Both the position numbers and the translations under genes were made by a program. From Lacticaseibacillus baoqingensis (lineage in GTDB: Bacteria > Bacillota > Bacilli > Lactobacillales > Lactobacillaceae), in assembly GCF_003946165.1 (NCBI RefSeq), contig NZ_RHOI01000015.1, forward strand, positions 1 through 62,627: DNA of 62,627 nucleotides, written 5' to 3'. Shown in pieces: positions 50,820-59,681 of this stretch. The notes under the pieces were generated by a model, which did not search any database, had not been told where the DNA came from, and worked only from the letters and a program-made list of their open reading frames with translations. The stretch's first letter is position 1; each line of letters begins with the position of its first letter.

Positions 50820-52550
50820 TTACGCTCGCTTTTTCAATCCAGTGCCAGCTAAACCAAAAAGCGCACCCATCACTGCCACCACACCAAGAGCAGTGGCGGC
50901 AGCATTGGTATCGTCTCCTGTGGCGGGGTAAGTTGCCGCTTTAGCTGCAGTGGCCGCAGCGTTTTGAGCCGCTTTGGCCGTTGCAGCATTTGCGACTTTA
51001 GCCGCTTCTGCGATCGCCACAGTCTTCGGCTTGGCGACATCCCCAGTTTTAGTTGGGGTTTTGCCGGTATCGCCTTTAGCGGCCTTTGCGGCATCAGGCT
51101 GCTTTTCAGCAGTCGTCGTTTCCGGCTCAGGCTGGCTTTCGTGGTCAACCGGCGTCGGGTCGGCTTTTGCCGCTAATTTTGCTTTAAACGCATCGACCTG
51201 TTGCTTGTACAGTTCAGCTTGCGCCGTAAAGCCTTGTTTTTGGCTGTTTTCGTACTTCGCCACTAATTCGTTGAGGGTGTCACGATCTTTTTGCGCTTGG
51301 TATTGCGCAGTGGTGAGGCCCAATTGGCTGGCAATGTAGGCATCCGTATTGGTGATCAAGCCATTGGCCCCAGGCTTAGTCGTTGGCGTTTTAGCCGGTT
51401 TTTTATCGGTTTGATCCGTCGGCTTACCCGTGTTGATGCCATTGCCGGCAGCAGAAAAATCTCCTGCGCCAATGCCAGTACCAGCGTCATTGTTGGTAGT
51501 TGGGGTTTGACTGCCGGTTGGGGTGATCTTTGTGCCTGCTGGGCCATTGTGAGTGGCGTTGTAGGCATCATTGCCTTGAGTCAAGCCATCCCCAGTCGTT
51601 TGCGGCGTCTTGTCATCAGCTGCCTTTGACGCGGCTTCCGCATCTGCTTTTGCTTGCTCAGAAGCTTCAGTCGACTTGTTTGGCGTGTTTTCGTTCGTGA
51701 TCGGATCAGGCGTCACAAGCTCGTCGGCTGGAGTTTCACCGGTCAAATGCGCCAATTCTCGTTGGGCAGCAGCCAGCTTTTGCTTTAAGTCAGCGATATC
51801 CAAGCCGGGAGTGTTCCCGGCGATTTCCTTTTGAAGATAATCGATCGAATCGGTCAATTCCTTGATCTTAGCATCGTTGGCGGCTTCAGCGGCCAGCTTG
51901 GCTTTTGCGGCTTCGTCGGCTTGCTTGGCCGCTGCTTCTTCAGCCGCTTGTTTGGCGGCAGCATCTTCTGCCGCTTGCTTAGCCGCATCGTCTTCAGGCG
52001 TCACCTCAGAGTCAGGTTGAGGCGTGTCCACATTGGTCAATGTCGCCAATTCAGCTTGCGCGCTGGCCAGCTTTTGCTTTAAGTCTGCAATATCCAAGCC
52101 GGGAGTGTTCCCGGCGATTTCTTTTTGGAGATAATCGATCGAATCGGTCAATTCCTTGATCTTAGCATCGTTGGCGGCTTCTGCGGCCAGCTTGGCTTTT
52201 GCGGCTTCGTCGGCTTGCTTGGCCGCTGCTTCTTCAGCCGCTTGTTTGGCGGCAGCATCTTCTGCCGCTTGCTGCAACTGCGCCAACTTAGCTTGCGCCG
52301 CTTGCAGTTGGGTCTCAAATTGGGTCTTGGCTGGGCCTGTGGCACCAGCGGCTTCTTGCTGCAGATAATCTACGGATGCTTGCATATCTGCGATCGTTTC
52401 ACCTGATTGACTCGCCAGCTGCGTTGCTGCGGCCACAGGTTGTTGCGTACTTAATGCCTGAGCGCCAAACAAGGTTGCCACCGCAACGCCTGCTGCCAGC
52501 CACGTCTTATGTGCTTTGTAAAGTTTCTTGGCTCCGCGTCGGTCTTGCAT
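50820..52550 (-). CDS. Cell-wall surface protein with coiled-coil repeats and YPATG anchor
   Basis: The 576-aa secreted protein has a KxYKxGKxW-type signal KKLYKAHKTWLAAG. The N-terminal part is coiled coil: an Ala/Lys/Glu-rich helix pair is repeated twice with a 98-residue period, each ending KELTDSIDYLQKEIAGNT and DIADLKQKLA. A disordered Thr/Gly/Asn region with GAGDFSAAGNG comes next. A helical domain starting GLITNTDAYIASQLGL is shared with the protein at 48155. The C-terminus is YPATGDDTN, a membrane segment and LKKRA. It is probably covalently anchored; the function is unknown. Confidence 0.88.
   Translation of the reverse strand: MQDRRGAKKLYKAHKTWLAAGVAVATLFGAQALSTQQPVAAATQLASQSGETIADMQASVDYLQQEAAGATGPAKTQFETQLQAAQAKLAQLQQAAEDAAAKQAAEEAAAKQADEAAKAKLAAEAANDAKIKELTDSIDYLQKEIAGNTPGLDIADLKQKLASAQAELATLTNVDTPQPDSEVTPEDDAAKQAAEDAAAKQAAEEAAAKQADEAAKAKLAAEAANDAKIKELTDSIDYLQKEIAGNTPGLDIADLKQKLAAAQRELAHLTGETPADELVTPDPITNENTPNKSTEASEQAKADAEAASKAADDKTPQTTGDGLTQGNDAYNATHNGPAGTKITPTGSQTPTTNNDAGTGIGAGDFSAAGNGINTGKPTDQTDKKPAKTPTTKPGANGLITNTDAYIASQLGLTTAQYQAQKDRDTLNELVAKYENSQKQGFTAQAELYKQQVDAFKAKLAAKADPTPVDHESQPEPETTTAEKQPDAAKAAKGDTGKTPTKTGDVAKPKTVAIAEAAKVANAATAKAAQNAAATAAKAATYPATGDDTNAAATALGVVAVMGALFGLAGTGLKKRA
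51775..52275 (-). repeat. Direct repeat in the 50820 gene
   Basis: Two nearly identical copies of about 205 bp (51775-51981 and 52069-52275) have a 294-bp period. They encode the coiled-coil unit and could recombine to change protein length. Confidence 0.9.
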
Positions 52551-52553
52551 ATT

Positions 52554-52876
52554 AAATTCCCCCTATTATGTGTTCAACCAATCATCACCATCCTCCAGGT
52601 GATTAATAGCAGTATAAATGAATTTAATTTTAACGTCTATGCAAGAAAAAGAATATTGAAAGTGCTTTTACAATTTATACAATATTCACTGAATTTCAAG
52701 TACATTCTTTTGTTTTTATATTTAGATTAATATGCTTATTATTTGCTACCAGACGGATGAAAAAACCAAGCCTACCCACGCTTTTTTCATCATCCGCCAC
52801 AAGCCATTTTAACCGTGCCGGAAAAACACTTGTTATTTTAACTTTTCTAGGCTGAATTATGACAAATAGATAACAA
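52554..52876. other. AT-rich region between surface and membrane genes
   Basis: About 320 bp with no gene. It must hold the promoter of the 50820 gene. CGGATGA with a run of A, then a run of T and TCATCATCCG (52751-52797) form an inverted repeat that could act as a terminator on either strand. Confidence 0.4.
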
Positions 52877-52911
52877 AAGCGCCTGGACCAACCGCGTCCA
52901 GGCGCATATCA
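52877..52911 (-). terminator. Terminator of the 52917 gene
   Basis: GCGCCTGGAC/GTCCAGGCGC over a short loop, followed on the minus strand by TTTTGTTA. Confidence 0.85.
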
Positions 52912-52916
52912 CGTTT

Positions 52917-54221
52917 TTAATTACCTTCGATTTCATTCCAAATGGTTAACGTCAGTTGCGCATCAAACTGAGCGTCGGTAGGCGTTGGACCAAGAGGAAA
53001 ATCTTCATACGGTTCTTCAAACGTACAGGTGTAGATCCCACCTTCATGCTTCTCGTAGTAATACCCGCTGTCGTCGGAATTAGCGAGGCCGATATAGTCA
53101 CGATCGCCATATTCTTTCGCATCTGCATCCACGTCAGCACCCGCTTTTTCCAGCAAGGCTTTGAACGTCGCAAAATCTTTGATCTTCGGGATGATGGGCC
53201 CATTAGGATCAGGCCGTTGCGCGGCGAGGTCAGCCGGGACGTTTTCTAAGACATTCCCGTAGGTTTTGGTTGCACCAGACTGGTGTTCATGCACGATCAG
53301 CTTGCCATCTGGCTGCACCTTGACATCCGCATATAACTGACTTTTGATCGAATCCGTTATCAGCCGCGCATAAATATCTGCTTGGTAAGTATCTCCGGCG
53401 AATTGACCATTTTGCACCCACGAAGACTGCATCTTCTTCATGTCCGGCTGCTGGCCTTCTGCACCACTCATTAAGTATAAGATCCTACGATCAAGTTCTT
53501 TGGGGTCCATGGATTTGAGACTATCCAGCACCTTGATCTTGGCGGCCACAGCCGTCACTAAGTTATGATAGCCCGCTGCCAGTTGCGGGTACTTGAGCCC
53601 GGCCACCACCGCTTGAAACGCGGCTAAGTCCGCACGGCTGACATCGTCTTTCAAAGTCCCATTGTCGGCGATCTTATCCACCGCCGCCTTTAAGGCAGTC
53701 CGTTCGCTCACTTGCGCTTTGGCCAGTGTCTGCAATTGAGCCAAGGTCTTACTTAACGTCGCATTGACGCCGCTAGCGGCTGCTTGGTTGATGGCTTGGG
53801 TCGTGGTGCTGCTTTTGATCAACGGCTGCGCACTCACTTTAGCGTCAACTAATGCTGGTGCTTCAAACAGCGCATTCACTTTAGCGGTGGCCGTATAGGC
53901 ACGCTTGAGCTTGGTCAAGGCCAGCTCATTGGCCGTTGCTTGCCGTTCAGCCTTGGCAGTCGCTTGTTTGGCAGCGGCTTGTTGCGCAGTTGATAGCTGC
54001 TGTAAGGTGTCAGCGGTGACGCTGGATTTCACATAATTATGCTGATCATCCGTCCACTTGCTGGCGATTTGCTTGGCCACTTTGTTGTTGCGTGCCAGTT
54101 GAGCGGCAACGCGTTCTGCTTGGCCCTGGGCGGCTTGTTGATGCTGCCACCACAAGACCCCGCCGACGATCGCCACCAGGACCACGATAATTCCAGTGAT
54201 GATCCAACCCCGTTTTTTCAT
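52917..54221 (-). CDS. Single-pass membrane protein with large extracellular part, unknown
   Basis: The protein has 434 aa if started at the ATG at 54221, which has better spacing to GGGGG than the ATG two codons earlier. One membrane segment (about 6-26, ending WW) is followed by long helical, Ala/Gln/Lys-rich text that is probably coiled coil (30-240). A C-terminal mixed region includes RRILYLMSGAEGQQPDMKKM and an acidic end (EEPYEDFPLGPTPTD). I recognise no family. It is monocistronic beside the surface-protein locus, so a cell-envelope role is plausible. Confidence 0.7.
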   Translation of the reverse strand: MKKRGWIITGIIVVLVAIVGGVLWWQHQQAAQGQAERVAAQLARNNKVAKQIASKWTDDQHNYVKSSVTADTLQQLSTAQQAAAKQATAKAERQATANELALTKLKRAYTATAKVNALFEAPALVDAKVSAQPLIKSSTTTQAINQAAASGVNATLSKTLAQLQTLAKAQVSERTALKAAVDKIADNGTLKDDVSRADLAAFQAVVAGLKYPQLAAGYHNLVTAVAAKIKVLDSLKSMDPKELDRRILYLMSGAEGQQPDMKKMQSSWVQNGQFAGDTYQADIYARLITDSIKSQLYADVKVQPDGKLIVHEHQSGATKTYGNVLENVPADLAAQRPDPNGPIIPKIKDFATFKALLEKAGADVDADAKEYGDRDYIGLANSDDSGYYYEKHEGGIYTCTFEEPYEDFPLGPTPTDAQFDAQLTLTIWNEIEGN

Positions 54222-54310
54222 CTTCATTCCCCCATTGTCGCGTTAGCGATGATGGGACAATTATAGCAAAAGTAATCGTGCGGCGCATCAGAATCACTGT
54301 CGCGACATGA

Positions 54311-55174
54311 TTATTTTAGTAATGGCACGACGTCAGTGGCGACAAAATCGGCCAATGTCCGCGGCGCGCGGCCTAACAATGCCGGCAACGTCTGCGTGGT
54401 CGCTTTGGCATTGCCTAAGCGGGTGATCACATACAACATCACCATCACATTGACAAAATCCTTGGTCAACCCGCGCCGCAGCATCGTCTGGCGAAACTTG
54501 AGCAGCCCAGGCCGCGAGTAAGTGATCTTGATCCCGGTGCCGGCAGTCATCACCGCGGCCACTTGCTGATAAGTCAGCGCTTCTGGCCCGGTGATGGTCA
54601 ACGCTTGGCCCAGATATTGCGGATCTGCCAACACGACTGCCGCTGCTGCGGCGATGTCTTGGCAGTCGATGAAGCTGGTTTTGGCATGACCAGCTGGAAT
54701 GAAGAGATCATGGTGTTTCACCAAGTCTTCACGGTGAGTCGTCGTGAGATTTTGCATGAAAAAGCTGGGTCGCAAAAACGTATGCGGCAACTTCAAGTCA
54801 ACGATCAGCCGCTCGATCTTGCGATGCGGCACCATCGGGTTTTTCTCCACGCCCATCAGCGACACGAACACGACTTGCTGAATGCCGTGGGCTTGCACCG
54901 CTGTCAAAAACGGCCGCATGTCGTTTTGGGGATCGGCTAATTGCGGCGGCCGCACGAAAAACAAATGCGTGACCCCAGCCAAAGCCGGGCCAAACGTCGC
55001 CGGATCCAGAAAATCAAACGGCACAGTGGCCACACCAAGCGCCGTCATTGCCGCCGTCGGGCGATGATGGATGCCAGCCACCACCTCCACCGCGGAGTCA
55101 GCCGCTAACAGCTGCACCAGCGGCCAGCCAATATTACCCGTACTGCCAAGTACTAAGACCTTAGTCATGCGCAT
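54311..55174 (-). CDS. NmrA-like NAD(P)-binding protein
   Basis: The 287-aa atypical SDR is probably a quinone oxidoreductase-like or redox-sensor protein. The Rossmann motif VLVLGSTGNIGWPLV is at 6-20 (GxTGxIG). HLFFVRPPQL, VVFVSLMGVEKN and RPSFFMQNL are typical of the NmrA/SDR_a5 group. The active-site Tyr-Lys pair of classical SDRs is not evident. Its start (ATG at 55174 or 55168) lies inside the end of marR, so the two genes are coupled and co-regulated. Confidence 0.85.
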   Translation of the reverse strand: MRMTKVLVLGSTGNIGWPLVQLLAADSAVEVVAGIHHRPTAAMTALGVATVPFDFLDPATFGPALAGVTHLFFVRPPQLADPQNDMRPFLTAVQAHGIQQVVFVSLMGVEKNPMVPHRKIERLIVDLKLPHTFLRPSFFMQNLTTTHREDLVKHHDLFIPAGHAKTSFIDCQDIAAAAAVVLADPQYLGQALTITGPEALTYQQVAAVMTAGTGIKITYSRPGLLKFRQTMLRRGLTKDFVNVMVMLYVITRLGNAKATTQTLPALLGRAPRTLADFVATDVVPLLK

Positions 55175-55580
55175 GCGCCCTTTCTAAAGTCGTCAACAAG
55201 TCTGCCAGCTGCTGTTGTGCGGCTGCATCAAGCGGAGCCAAAAACGCGGCCACCGTGTCTTCGGCAACACCGGCACAAGCGGCATAAGCGTGTTGGCCGG
55301 CAGGCGTCAGCGTCAATTGGCGGGCACGGTGATCTGCCGGCACTGGCGTCAAAACGACCAACTGCTTATCTGCTAGTCGCTGGACGATCCCAGACACCGT
55401 AGGCTTATCCATCCCCACACTGGCAGCCACTGCGGCACTAGTTACTGGGGCAGTTTGGCGGTGGATCGCCGCGACCACCGTCCACTGGCTGATCGTCAGC
55501 GCATCTGGTCCCAACGCGTGATTCAACGCTGTTTTCAGGCGCTTGGTCAGGTCCATCAATAAAAATCCAATATCTTCCAT
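55161..55580 (-). CDS. MarR-family regulator
   Basis: The 139-aa winged-helix regulator contains APVTSAAVAASVGMDKPTVSGIVQRL (recognition helix about 47-72) and the wing TPVPADHRARQLTLT. It overlaps the NmrA-like gene by 14 nt. A perfect palindrome covers its promoter, so it is very probably autorepressed, with an inducer that may be a substrate of the NmrA-like protein. Confidence 0.9.
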   Translation of the reverse strand: MEDIGFLLMDLTKRLKTALNHALGPDALTISQWTVVAAIHRQTAPVTSAAVAASVGMDKPTVSGIVQRLADKQLVVLTPVPADHRARQLTLTPAGQHAYAACAGVAEDTVAAFLAPLDAAAQQQLADLLTTLERAHAHD

Positions 55581-55594
55581 GAGGTCCTCTTTTC

Positions 55595-55640
55595 AGATAG
55601 TTAGTACACTAACTATCTATCAACCGCACCTGCGTGTCAA
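55595..55640 (-). promoter_or_regulatory. marR promoter and operator palindrome
   Basis: A perfect 11-bp inverted repeat AGATAGTTAGT-AC-ACTAACTATCT (55595-55618) overlaps the -10. The -35 TTGACA is at 55640-55635 on the minus strand. This is the expected form of a MarR operator. Confidence 0.75.
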
Positions 55641-55691
55641 CAAAAAAATGCCCCCACTCACGACATCAGTCGCGCTTGGAGACACTTTTCA

Positions 55692-57140
55692 TCAAGATTG
55701 ACGCCGAATTAGCCAAAAGCGCCCACCGATCACGATCACCACCGCGACTAAAGCAGCCACCGCTTTTGGCCAAATTGCCGGCCGCGCTGGGATAGTGAGC
55801 TTGGCTGCGGCCGCCCCAGCTGCTTGTAAGCGCACCGTTTGCACAGCGTTGGTTGGTTGCAGGCGGAGGCGAAAGCGGCCGGCTTGATCCAGCTTTGTGC
55901 TGGCGACGGTGTGCCCGGCCACCACCGCTTGCAGGCGCTTGGGGTGCGCCGCATAGACTTGGCCTTGGACGGTGACTTGTTTAGCGGTTCGGTAATGCTT
56001 TTGGATGCGGACTTGTGCTGGCGGAAATTGGCTCGCAGACAAGAGCCCGAGCTTGCGCTTAAGTTGTAACACCCGCAACACCGAAGCGGCGACTTGTTGG
56101 CGGCTGATTTCGCCTTTATTGACTGCCTTGGCCAACGCCGGGATGCCAGTGGCGTAATCATCGTTTAACAAGCAATCATTGCCGGCTTTAAGCGCCGCGA
56201 CATCCGCATTCAAATGCTGGGCCTGAGCAAAATCAGTGATCGCATCCATTTCCAGGCCATCGGTGATGATCACGCCATGATAATTGAGCTGATGCCGCAA
56301 CAAGCCGGTAACGACGCGGCGCGAAAGCGAAGCCGGATAATGATCATCTAATGCCGTTAACATGATATGGGTCACCATGATCGCATCCACCCCTTGGCGG
56401 ATCCCGGCTTTAAACGGCAAGAGGTCTTGATCCGCCAATTGAGCCAAGCTGCGGTCATCGGCGGCAAAATCAGTATGCGTGTTACCAACATCCCCATAAC
56501 CTGGGAAGTGTTTCAATGTGGCCGCCACTTGGTTTTGCTGCATCTTCGGGATCACTTGGTGAATATACGCTGCCGTGCCTTGATACCCAAGGCCCATGGT
56601 GCGGTCATAGATATAGCTATGCGGATCTGGGGCCACATCTGCCAATGGCGCGAAGTTCCAGTTGACCCCCACTTGGTGCAGCGCTTTTTGCATGGCTTGC
56701 GCAACCTGTAAGACTTGCGGCATGCCGCCGCGATAATAGGCTTCTTGTGGTGACTGCCAAGGCTTGCCGGCATAATTGGGACTGCCGCTTAAGCGCGAGA
56801 CACTGCCGCCTTCTTGATCGGTGGCGATCAATAACGGGATCTCACTGGCCTTTTGATAACCGGCGATCCGTTTTTTAGTCGCGGCGCTGCCTTGTTGAAA
56901 ATCGACCCCAAACAACACCAACCCGCCGACATGATACTTGGCCACCAGCGCTTCAGCGGCTTTAGGCTGAGCTGGGGCATAAGCGATGAACAACTGCCCT
57001 AATTGGCGGCGCAAGCTCATGTGTGCCACCGCTGTTTTCAACGCTGTGTCGCTGATCTGAGCGGCTGCGTGCACTGGCTGACTGGTTCTTAATGTGATCG
57101 CCATGGCTAAGCCAATAGCGATCCACCCCTTTTTAAACAA
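55692..57140 (-). CDS. Exported GH3 beta-N-acetylhexosaminidase (NagZ-like)
   Basis: The 482-aa glycoside hydrolase family 3 enzyme probably cuts beta-linked GlcNAc in peptidoglycan or glycans. Residues 1-26 form a signal peptide. The catalytic barrel has LLIATDQEGGSVSRL (substrate loop), LKHFPGYGDVGNTHTD (the Asp-His dyad loop of NagZ enzymes) and VIITDGLEMDAI, with the nucleophile Asp. After the barrel comes a small beta domain, then a C-terminal membrane segment and basic tail (RFWLIRRQS). It is thus probably membrane-tethered outside. The second GH3 domain is absent, as in NagZ. Confidence 0.9.
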   Translation of the reverse strand: MFKKGWIAIGLAMAITLRTSQPVHAAAQISDTALKTAVAHMSLRRQLGQLFIAYAPAQPKAAEALVAKYHVGGLVLFGVDFQQGSAATKKRIAGYQKASEIPLLIATDQEGGSVSRLSGSPNYAGKPWQSPQEAYYRGGMPQVLQVAQAMQKALHQVGVNWNFAPLADVAPDPHSYIYDRTMGLGYQGTAAYIHQVIPKMQQNQVAATLKHFPGYGDVGNTHTDFAADDRSLAQLADQDLLPFKAGIRQGVDAIMVTHIMLTALDDHYPASLSRRVVTGLLRHQLNYHGVIITDGLEMDAITDFAQAQHLNADVAALKAGNDCLLNDDYATGIPALAKAVNKGEISRQQVAASVLRVLQLKRKLGLLSASQFPPAQVRIQKHYRTAKQVTVQGQVYAAHPKRLQAVVAGHTVASTKLDQAGRFRLRLQPTNAVQTVRLQAAGAAAAKLTIPARPAIWPKAVAALVAVVIVIGGRFWLIRRQS

Positions 57141-57228
57141 CCCGATCCCTACTTTCTGTTAGGCGATGCCGCGCCTGCATAACGTTTATTTTAACGCACC
57201 TGATTCGCCAATTGATAACAAAATACCA

Positions 57229-57292
57229 ACGTAAGCGCTAACGTTTGCCGCAGCTGGCGTGAATTCTTTACTTGCTTGCCTGGCAGTGGCAA
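57229..57292 (+). promoter_or_regulatory. Upstream region of the two-component system
   Basis: The near-palindrome ACGTAAGCGCTAACGT (57229-57244) contains a 12-of-14 cre-like match (57230-57243). TTGCC-7-GGCAA (57276-57292) is an inverted repeat nearer the gene. The latter may be a response-regulator site. Confidence 0.35.
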
Positions 57293-57340
57293 ACTTACTC
57301 CAGGATCACAATGCTGCGACACTAGTTTGGAGGGGTCAAA

Positions 57341-58039
57341 TTGCAAAACACCATATTATTGGTCGAAGATGAAGCTGGTTTGGCCGATTCGCTGACCACT
57401 GAATTTCAACTGGAAGATTTCAACGTCATTCAAGCCCACGACGGCCAACAGGCGCTGGATCTGTTTCGTGCCAATGAGGCGACGATCAACTTGATCATTT
57501 TAGATTGGATGCTGCCTAAGCTGGACGGCTTCAGTGTCTTGCGCCGGATCCGCAAAACCAGTCAAGTCCCGATCATCATGCTGACGGCTAGAGACTATAT
57601 CGGTGATAAAGTCGCCGGGTTGACTGGCGGGGCTGATGATTACGTCACCAAGCCTTTTGAAATGGAAGAATTGCTGGCTCGTATCGAAGTTGCTTTGCGC
57701 CACAGCCAACCCGCCGCTGATGCGACCGCCAGCTATAGTGTCGCTGATTTGAGCGTTAATACCGACACCAAGCGCGTCACCCGCGGCAATCGGATCATTC
57801 CCTTGACTCAGCGCGAATACGAATTATTGGTCGCCTTGATCGCCAATCAAGATCAGCCCTGTTCGCGAGATGAGTTGCTGGATACCGTTTGGGGCGTGGA
57901 TTTTGATGGTCAACCTAATATTTTAGACGTGTATGTGCGCAACTTGCGCAACAAGCTTGATACCCCCAACAGCAGCAAGCTGATCCACACCGTGCGCGGT
58001 GTCGGCTATATGCTGTCTGCTCAAGTCGCCGAGGAATAA
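57341..58039 (+). CDS. OmpR-family response regulator
   Basis: The 232-aa protein starts at a TTG at 57341 behind GGAGGGG. The receiver domain (1-120) has the acidic pocket ED (9-10), the phospho-acceptor Asp55 in LIILDWMLPK and the conserved Lys in DYVTKPFE. The C-terminal winged helix (about 130-230) has LTQREYELLVALI and VRNLRNKLD...VRGVGYML. It is paired with the kinase 1 bp downstream. The stimulus is unknown. Confidence 0.95.
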   Translation: MQNTILLVEDEAGLADSLTTEFQLEDFNVIQAHDGQQALDLFRANEATINLIILDWMLPKLDGFSVLRRIRKTSQVPIIMLTARDYIGDKVAGLTGGADDYVTKPFEMEELLARIEVALRHSQPAADATASYSVADLSVNTDTKRVTRGNRIIPLTQREYELLVALIANQDQPCSRDELLDTVWGVDFDGQPNILDVYVRNLRNKLDTPNSSKLIHTVRGVGYMLSAQVAEE

Positions 58040-58040
58040 C

Positions 58041-59411
58041 ATGCGTAAAAACAAACAATCCAGTGCTGCGATCATGTTGCGCAGCATGATGAAGCTAATC
58101 ATTAGTGTCACGCTGATCTTAGGGGTGTTGATCGTGTTGGCAGTGGGGCATCAATTGCTCGAAGCCGTCAGCACCACCACGGCCCACATTACCGCCAGCT
58201 TGAAGCAAACTGACATCGACGGTAATGATGATTGGGAAGATTGGCGGCGCAACAACACCTTAGACACCAGCGCCAGTTACGTCATGGTCCACAACGAACG
58301 CGCTGATGCCAAGATCAAACGCTACTTATCTCCTAACACCGCGACGATCTTGAAGATCAAACCGATCAAGATCCCCTTGCTGACGCATGTCTACTATCGC
58401 CCGAAAGTCGGCTTTTTGTATCATCGTTTGGTGCATGCCCGCGGGATCTATTACACCTTGTGGCAAACCATGGACCCGCAGCTGGCGGTGTTGGTGCGGG
58501 TGATCGAAGTGACCGCATTTTTGTTAGTGTTGACCTTGATCATCACGCCGTTGTACACGCAGCGCCTGGTCAAGCGCCTGACTGACCCGCTATCGGCTTT
58601 ATCTGCGACAACGCAGGTGATCGCTTCTGCCAAAGAGCCTGGCGCGATGGCTTTGCCGGTGCCGGCTCAACCCAGTGAAGTGACTGAATTAGCGACTAAT
58701 TTTAACGAATTGCTGGGGATGTTAGACGAGCGTCAAGAGCAGCAAAAACTCTTTGTGATGAATGCCGCCCATGAATTGCGCACCCCCATTGCCACCATCC
58801 GCAGCCACGCGCAGCTGATCGAGCGCCATGGCGTCGACCATCCCGAGATCATCGCCAAGTCTGTGCGCTATATCACCGAAGAGTCCCGTCAAATGCAGCA
58901 GCTGATCGAAGAACTGTTGCAACTGTCGCGGGCAGATCGGCTGGCATTAGATCTTGAAGATCTCGACTTAAGCGCGGCATTGACGACGATCATCCAAAAG
59001 GTTGCTGGCACCTTCCAACAACAGGTGATCACTCAGATCCCTGAAGCGATCCATACCCAAGGCAACCAAAGCGCCTTAGAACAAATCGTGTTGAACTTGG
59101 TCACCAATGCGGCCAAATATTCTCCGACGGACAGCCAGATCACCATCGCCTTGACAGTTTCAGACCAAGGCGCGCCGGTGATCAGTGTCAGCGATCAAGG
59201 CCGAGGCGTGGAAGCCGCCGATAAAGCCCATATTTTTGAACGCTTCTATCGCAGCGACGATGTGCGCGGCACCGTCGCCGGAACCGGATTAGGGCTGGCG
59301 ATCGCCACGCAATTGGCGGCTTTGACCAACAGCCGCCTCACAGTCGCAGACAACCACCCGCAAGGTTCGATTTTCAGCTTGCATTTACCGCCTGCGCAAA
59401 CCCAAGCCTGA
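58041..59411 (+). CDS. Sensor histidine kinase
   Basis: The 456-aa membrane kinase has its ATG at 58041 behind GAGGAA, 1 bp after the regulator. A first membrane segment (about 18-42) is followed by an extracellular sensor of about 120 residues. A second segment (about 157-180) leads to a HAMP region (RLVKRLTDPLSALSA). The H-box MNAAHELRTPIATIRSH, the N-box LNLVTNAAKYSP, the G1 SVSDQGRGV and the G2 GTGLGLAIA are complete, so it is active in type. It partners the 57341 regulator. Confidence 0.95.
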   Translation: MRKNKQSSAAIMLRSMMKLIISVTLILGVLIVLAVGHQLLEAVSTTTAHITASLKQTDIDGNDDWEDWRRNNTLDTSASYVMVHNERADAKIKRYLSPNTATILKIKPIKIPLLTHVYYRPKVGFLYHRLVHARGIYYTLWQTMDPQLAVLVRVIEVTAFLLVLTLIITPLYTQRLVKRLTDPLSALSATTQVIASAKEPGAMALPVPAQPSEVTELATNFNELLGMLDERQEQQKLFVMNAAHELRTPIATIRSHAQLIERHGVDHPEIIAKSVRYITEESRQMQQLIEELLQLSRADRLALDLEDLDLSAALTTIIQKVAGTFQQQVITQIPEAIHTQGNQSALEQIVLNLVTNAAKYSPTDSQITIALTVSDQGAPVISVSDQGRGVEAADKAHIFERFYRSDDVRGTVAGTGLGLAIATQLAALTNSRLTVADNHPQGSIFSLHLPPAQTQA

Positions 59412-59429
59412 AACCTAAACCGTTTGCCC

Positions 59430-59478
59430 TTAAAAGAGATGATCTGCTTGCCTCAGGCATGATCATCTCTTTTTGATT
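59430..59478 (+). terminator. Terminator of the two-component operon
   Basis: AAAAGAGATGATC...GATCATCTCTTTTT with an inner GCC/GGC hairpin. Confidence 0.85.
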
Positions 59479-59681
59479 GCCAAGCTGACGGAATCACAAA
59501 AAAATTTATTTTGCCACCAAAGTGATTCTTAACTTTTTTCAGAAAAGAACCTTATTCTCCCTTGGATCACAGCGGCGCACTAAAGAATTTTGAGTTTTGC
59601 TTTAGATTCCATGAGTGGGTAAGCCCTTGGTGATCCGGTATGCTAGCCCTATCATTAAGACTCACATCAAGGGGGATCCTC

